Below, in pieces: positions 21,888-25,594 of a DNA stretch of 25,594 nucleotides. The stretch spans positions 1 through 25,594 of the forward strand of contig CACXDX010000062.1 in the NCBI GenBank assembly GCA_902766525.1. The letters run 5' to 3'. This DNA comes from an uncultured Bacillota bacterium (GTDB lineage: Bacteria > Bacillota > Dehalobacteriia > UBA7702). A program made the position numbers and the translations under genes. How positions within the stretch are numbered: the first letter of the stretch is position 1; every line of letters begins with the position of its first letter. Below the pieces are notes generated by a model that searched no databases, was not told where the DNA came from, and was given only the letters and a program-made list of their open reading frames with translations.

Positions 21888-23264
21888 TTAAATTTCCTCC
21901 AAACGACGTTTACCGTTTTTCAGCGCGGTTTTTGTCTGTTCCGGTGACGGTGCGCCGGGAATATTGCGGCGGCGAACGCTGGTTTCAATGGCAATGAAGT
22001 CATAAATATCTTCGGCAAAGGCGGGTGAGAAGGATTTCCATTCCTCGATGGTGAGATCCTTTAAAGCCTTTCCCTCTTGTTCGCAGGAGAGCACGATATT
22101 GCCGATGATGGCGTGAGCTTCGCGGAAGGGCACGCCTCTTTCGGCCAGATAATCGGCGGCGTCGGTTGCGTTGATGAAGCCGCCTTCGGCCTTTTTACGC
22201 ATTTCTTCTCCGCGTATGGTCAAGGTGGCGAGCATCGGTTTGAAAACCATCAGACAGCCTTTCACGGTATCCACGGCGTCGAAGAGTGCTTCTTTGTCTT
22301 CCTGCATATCCTTATTGTAGGCGAGGGGAATGCCTTTCATGACGGTCAGCAAGGTGATGAGGTCGCCGTAGACGCGTCCGGTTTTGCCGCGGATCAACTC
22401 GGCGGCGTCGGGATTTTTCTTTTGCGGCATGATGGATGAACCGGTGGAATAGCCGTCGTCCAGCGTGACAAAGGCGAATTCTCCGGTGGACCAGAGAATG
22501 ATTTCTTCACAAAACCGGGAAAGGTGGGTCATGATCAGTGAGGCGGCGCTCAGAAACTCAATGACAAAATCGCGGTCGGAGACGCCGTCCATGCTGTTGG
22601 CGGAGATCGCATCGAAATTCAGCTTTTCCTTGACGAATTCACGGTCCAGAGGAAAAACCGTTCCCGCCAGCGCACCGCTGCCCAGAGGCATGACGGAGAG
22701 ACGTTTTTTGCTGTCATTCAAGCGGCCGATATCCCTTAAGAACATTTCAAAATAGGCCAGCAGATGGTGGGCAAAGGTGACGGGCTGAGCCTTCTGCAGA
22801 TGGGTATAACCGGGCATTACGGTGTCCGTGTGCTCTTCGGCCATGGAGAGCAGTGTTTCTTCCAGGTCTTTTAAAAGCGCGATGACGTTGTCGGTTTCCT
22901 TCAGAAGATAGAGGCGGCAGTCGAGGGCCACCTGATCGTTGCGGCTTCTTGCCGTGTGGAGCTTTTTGCCGACGTCGCCGATTTTGGCGATCAGCATCGT
23001 TTCGATATTCATGTGGATATCTTCGGCGGCGACGTCGAATTCGACTTCTCCGTTTTCGATCTCGGCAAGGATCTCCTTCAAAGCTTTGGCGATGATCTCT
23101 CCTTCTTCTTCACTGATGATCCCCTGCTTTGCCAGCATGGCGCTGTGAGCGAGAGAACCGAGGATGTCTTCTTTGCAGAGGCGCTGATCAAAACCGATGG
23201 AGGAATGAAAATCCTCCATCAGACGGTCGTTGCCTTTGGCGAAGCGTCCGCCCCATAATTTCAT
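21888..23264 (-). CDS. argH: Argininosuccinate lyase
   Basis: A 458-residue member of the fumarase/aspartase superfamily that splits argininosuccinate into arginine and fumarate, the last step of arginine biosynthesis; it acts as a cytoplasmic tetramer. Family marks: KLWGGRF at the N terminus, TARSRNDQ (104-111), the catalytic His region GYTHLQKAQPVTFAHH (152-167), and the mobile signature loop GSSIMPQKKNPD (275-286) with the catalytic Ser. The length is normal and no key residue is missing. The start follows AAGGAATC. No argG is visible here. It lies 30 bases after the VanY-type gene and 18 bases before TIGR04076, so it is probably in one transcript with these unrelated functions. Confidence 0.98.
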   Translation of the reverse strand: MKLWGGRFAKGNDRLMEDFHSSIGFDQRLCKEDILGSLAHSAMLAKQGIISEEEGEIIAKALKEILAEIENGEVEFDVAAEDIHMNIETMLIAKIGDVGKKLHTARSRNDQVALDCRLYLLKETDNVIALLKDLEETLLSMAEEHTDTVMPGYTHLQKAQPVTFAHHLLAYFEMFLRDIGRLNDSKKRLSVMPLGSGALAGTVFPLDREFVKEKLNFDAISANSMDGVSDRDFVIEFLSAASLIMTHLSRFCEEIILWSTGEFAFVTLDDGYSTGSSIMPQKKNPDAAELIRGKTGRVYGDLITLLTVMKGIPLAYNKDMQEDKEALFDAVDTVKGCLMVFKPMLATLTIRGEEMRKKAEGGFINATDAADYLAERGVPFREAHAIIGNIVLSCEQEGKALKDLTIEEWKSFSPAFAEDIYDFIAIETSVRRRNIPGAPSPEQTKTALKNGKRRLEEI

Positions 23265-23294
23265 AAGTGATTCCTTCTTTCCTTTGATTCGCGG

Positions 23295-24122
23295 TTATTT
23301 CAGATAGGGCAGGTAGGGATCAAGATCCTCATCGGCCAGGTATTTGTTGAAATATTCTTCCATGCAGAGCCCCGATTCGGTGATGGCTTCGGCCTGCGCC
23401 GGCGAGCCGACATAGCGGAAATGCCAGGGTTCGTTGATGATCCCGGTAATGAGCGTTTTTTCCGGGAGATAGCGCAGGATGAATCCGTATTCGGCGCAAT
23501 GCTCCTTGAGCCATTGTCCTTGTTTCGTATCGGCAAAGGTTTCGAGCAGCGTTCCGTCGGTACTGAGATCCACGGCGAGACCGGCCTGATGTTCACTGGT
23601 CAGCGGTACGGCGGAAATGGTCGCGGCTTTTTCCTTGTTGCCGTTCTGACGGTTGATTTGACGGTTGTAGAGATATTCCTGATCTTCATCGGTGCGATAA
23701 CCCGACTGGATGATGATGTCCATGCCTTCATCCCGCAGCGCGGCTACCATTTTTGCCAGGGCATCGGCGGCTTTGCTTTCCATCTGTTTCCCTTCGATGG
23801 ATTTCAGTTCTCCGCTGCCGGCGACATAACCGGGATCGATGGGATAAGTGCGATTGATGACCCTGTAATAGGAAGGGTCGATGTCGGGATCGATGTAGAA
23901 TTCAACGGTGTCCGTGCTGACTGCCTTGGTATTGTCCCCGTCCACTTTGTTTTCATCTCCCTCAGGGTTTGTGTCGCCGCTTACGGCAGCGGTGTTTTTC
24001 CCCCGATTCGTATCGGCGCTGTCTTCCGTGAGGCAGACCGCGGCCAGGGCGCCTAAGGCGACGACGACGACGGCGATAAGGCAAACGGCGATGATCAGGG
24101 GCGTTCTCGTTCTCTTCTTCAT
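23295..24122 (-). CDS. VanY-type D-alanyl-D-alanine carboxypeptidase (peptidase M15B), membrane-anchored
   Basis: A 275-residue zinc peptidase that trims the terminal D-Ala from peptidoglycan stem peptides outside the membrane. One N-terminal hydrophobic segment (about 8-30) is followed by a Thr/Asp/Lys-rich linker (about 31-70). The segment ends in Cys30 but the preceding residues (A-A-V) do not fit a lipobox well, so a membrane anchor or signal peptide is likelier than a lipoprotein. Catalytic marks: SGYRT (140-144), SEHQAGLAVD (176-185; His178 and Asp185 zinc ligands) and EPWH (231-234; Glu231 base, His234 ligand). It lies between the SH3-domain protein and argH. This is an ordinary cell-wall enzyme; the type alone does not imply vancomycin resistance. 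Confidence 0.93.
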   Translation of the reverse strand: MKKRTRTPLIIAVCLIAVVVVALGALAAVCLTEDSADTNRGKNTAAVSGDTNPEGDENKVDGDNTKAVSTDTVEFYIDPDIDPSYYRVINRTYPIDPGYVAGSGELKSIEGKQMESKAADALAKMVAALRDEGMDIIIQSGYRTDEDQEYLYNRQINRQNGNKEKAATISAVPLTSEHQAGLAVDLSTDGTLLETFADTKQGQWLKEHCAEYGFILRYLPEKTLITGIINEPWHFRYVGSPAQAEAITESGLCMEEYFNKYLADEDLDPYLPYLK

Positions 24123-24138
24123 GTTTCGTCCTTTTGCC

Positions 24139-24167
24139 GATCGGTTTCTTTTTTTGAGAAACCGGTC
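24139..24167. other. Hairpin between the SH3 protein and VanY-type genes
   Basis: GATCGGTTTCT (24139-24149) pairs with AGAAACCGGTC (24157-24167) with one G-U pair and a T-rich loop. No U-tract follows on the minus strand, so it is probably a processing or partial attenuation structure. Confidence 0.5.
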
Positions 24168-24168
24168 T

Positions 24169-25594
24169 TTATTTGGTCAGATAGCTTTTGGGGACATAGC
24201 CTTTGATTCCGCTTGAAGTGCTGATGTACCAGTAAGTATCTCCGGAATTGTCCAAAACGGTGACGGTATCGCCGTTACGGAGCTGTCCGATTTCTTCGGA
24301 CCCGGATTCACCCTTTTTGGTGACGGGCAGATATTGTTGGACTCCCGTAACCTTATAGGTCTTTTCCGCTTTGGCCTTGGCTTCCGCTTCGGCTTTGGCT
24401 TTGGCCTCCGCTTCGGCCTTGGCCTTGGCTTCCGCTTCGGCTTTGGCTTTTGCTTTGGCTTCTTCCTCAGCCTTGGCCTTGGCTTTGGCTTCCGCTTCGG
24501 CTTTGGCTTTGGCTTCCGCTTCGGCATTGGGGTTTTTGGTGGTCAGGTAGGCCGTTGAGACCCAGCCGTAGACATTTTTATTATAGTCATAGACATACCA
24601 GAAGGATCCGGTCGTCTTTTGGATCAATCCTATTTTGCCGTTGTTATAAAGTTGAGCCCGAACGGTGGAGCCGGTATTCGGTTCCGACCAAAGGGGAAGG
24701 TATTGTTTGACGCCGGTGATGTAATAATCTCCGATGACGGTTTTGTCCTTGGGTTCGCTGTGAATGCCGGTCACTTTGTTTTTGCTGTCGGTAAGGAAGG
24801 CTCTCTTGATATAGCCGCGTTCGGCGGAGTTGTAGTCAAAAACATACCAGTAGCTTTCGTTGGTTTTTTCCAGCACCGAAACTTTATAGCCGTTTTTCAG
24901 CTTGGCTTTGACCGTTCCGCCGCCGTCGGGATTTTCCCACAGTGACAGGGAATTCTCCGTTTTGGTAACGTAGAAATAGCCCAAAGATTTTTCATCATCG
25001 TATTGGTTCTCAACGGAGCCGTAATCGACGCTTTCGACATCTTTTACCAGCATATTGGTGCGGATAAAGCCGTAAAGCTTGGAGTTGTTGTCATAGACCT
25101 GGATAAACATGTCGTTGATTTCCGCCAGATATTCCACGGCGGTACCGTTATCCAGTTCCTCAACGACGTCACTGTTGATGCTCTTATCGGCGTACATCGG
25201 CACGGGGGCTTTATCCCCGGCGGAAATATAGTAATAGACTCCGGTCGAAGCAGGCAGCTCCTCTTCGACGGGATCGGCGGTGAGCAGGGAGCCGACGAGG
25301 ATGAAGAAAGCCGTCAGAACGATGACGCCGACTGCGCCGACAGAGGCCACGGCCCATTTGAAATATTTGAATTCTTTTTCTTCGGGATCGTTTTTTACGA
25401 GTCGGTGACTGAAGACGTTTTCGATGGTGTTTTCTTCGGGGACATCTCCGTTTTCCGGTTCGTTTTCAGTTTTTGCGGCGGTGCTGCCGCGGAGGAAGGA
25501 GGCGGCGCTGATATTCGCCGGATCCTCCGCCGTTTCTTTGCGCAGGAAAGGAGCCTGCCAGTTGTTGTCCGCAGGTAAATCATCATTAATGCCG
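24169..25594 (-). CDS. Membrane-anchored four-SH3b-domain cell-envelope protein, N terminus outside window
   Basis: The frame is open from the stop at 24169-24171 to the window edge (474 residues visible), so a GTG at 25350 is not needed as the start. Order (counting from the edge): an acidic cytoplasmic segment (1-79), one transmembrane helix (about 80-103, GAVGVIVLTAFFILVG), bacterial SH3 repeats at about 118-185, 205-269, 288-352 and 413-474, and between the third and fourth a Lys/Ala/Glu-rich linker (357-411). Repeats 2-4 share W-Y-V-or-I and a GY/GW...LT ending. SH3b domains usually bind cell-wall peptides or glycan, and the next gene is a VanY-type carboxypeptidase, so a wall-associated role is likely. 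No catalytic domain is visible. The N-terminal remainder is unknown. Confidence 0.88.
   Translation of the reverse strand, partial: GINDDLPADNNWQAPFLRKETAEDPANISAASFLRGSTAAKTENEPENGDVPEENTIENVFSHRLVKNDPEEKEFKYFKWAVASVGAVGVIVLTAFFILVGSLLTADPVEEELPASTGVYYYISAGDKAPVPMYADKSINSDVVEELDNGTAVEYLAEINDMFIQVYDNNSKLYGFIRTNMLVKDVESVDYGSVENQYDDEKSLGYFYVTKTENSLSLWENPDGGGTVKAKLKNGYKVSVLEKTNESYWYVFDYNSAERGYIKRAFLTDSKNKVTGIHSEPKDKTVIGDYYITGVKQYLPLWSEPNTGSTVRAQLYNNGKIGLIQKTTGSFWYVYDYNKNVYGWVSTAYLTTKNPNAEAEAKAKAEAEAKAKAKAEEEAKAKAKAEAEAKAKAEAEAKAKAEAEAKAKAEKTYKVTGVQQYLPVTKKGESGSEEIGQLRNGDTVTVLDNSGDTYWYISTSSGIKGYVPKSYLTK
24361..24525 (-). repeat. Low-complexity tandem repeat coding for a Lys/Ala/Glu-rich linker
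   Basis: 55 codons made almost only of Ala, Lys and Glu in units such as AEAKAK(A) and one EEEAKAKAK variant. At DNA level, blocks of GGCTTCCGCTTC and GGCTTTGGC recur imperfectly. The stretch should form a long charged helix separating the fourth SH3b domain from the others. Such DNA is prone to changes in unit number. Confidence 0.85.

Noticed and set aside
24361..24525. CRISPR-like or intergenic tandem repeat
   Set aside because: It is in-frame, imperfect, has no unique spacers, and encodes a Lys/Ala/Glu linker within a longer protein.
1..25594. A pyrrolysine tRNA (pylT) or other tRNA/rRNA gene
   Set aside because: Looked for the CTA anticodon arm context and cloverleaf in the gaps; none seen. 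This was by eye, so a tRNA scan would be the decisive test.

Overview
The window looks like part of the chromosome of a strictly anaerobic Bacillota bacterium, probably Clostridia-like. The evidence is strong AGGAGG-type ribosome binding sites, AT-rich gaps between coding regions of roughly 50% GC, intrinsic terminators, RocR/NtrC-type sigma-54 activators, and a large investment in corrinoid-dependent methylamine chemistry of the kind seen in acetogens and Desulfitobacterium-like organisms. The species cannot be fixed from the sequence. Two genes carry an in-frame TAG exactly where their families carry pyrrolysine, so the organism almost certainly encodes pylTSBCD elsewhere.

Left part (1-10.5 kb, + strand). 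The window opens inside a sigma-54 activator (to 790), followed by a small zinc-ribbon membrane protein. A 500-base AT-rich gap holds inverted repeats and an excellent -24/-12 promoter (1601). This drives operon 1 (1707-10431): a non-Pyl MttB paralogue, Pyl-MttB (trimethylamine methyltransferase), Pyl-MtbB (dimethylamine methyltransferase), one corrinoid protein, a BCCT transporter with an atypical glycine motif, and an APC permease. Hairpins sit between several of these genes, and a terminator closes the operon at 10455-10487. The expected logic is uptake, methyl transfer to the shared corrinoid protein, then onward transfer to tetrahydrofolate by a methyltransferase that is not in the window. 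The reductive activator RamA is also absent.

Middle (10.49-12.5 kb, + strand). A sigma-70-type promoter, a leader of about 255 nt with no recognised element, a DapA-superfamily aldolase lacking the DapA substrate-binding arginine, and a YwaF/TIGR02206 membrane protein. The last of these ends on TAG, backed by an in-frame TGA seven codons later. A bidirectional terminator separates it from the convergent minus-strand genes.

Right part (12.5-21.2 kb, - strand). Operon 2, read leftwards from a second perfect -24/-12 promoter (21197-21182): an acetoacetate-decarboxylase-family protein, a canonical BCCT transporter, a PLP aminotransferase translationally coupled to a non-Pyl MttB, a second non-Pyl MttB with Cys at the Pyl position, and then a two-PAS sigma-54 activator with a GSYTDA loop. 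This is the best candidate for an undescribed quaternary-amine utilisation pathway: it has two methyltransferases and downstream carbon/nitrogen-processing enzymes but no corrinoid protein of its own, so it may share that of operon 1.

Far right (21.4-25.6 kb, - strand). A housekeeping/cell-envelope cluster: a membrane-anchored four-SH3b protein with a Lys/Ala/Glu-rich linker that runs off the window, a VanY-type carboxypeptidase, argininosuccinate lyase, and a small TIGR04076 protein, ending in two tandem terminators.
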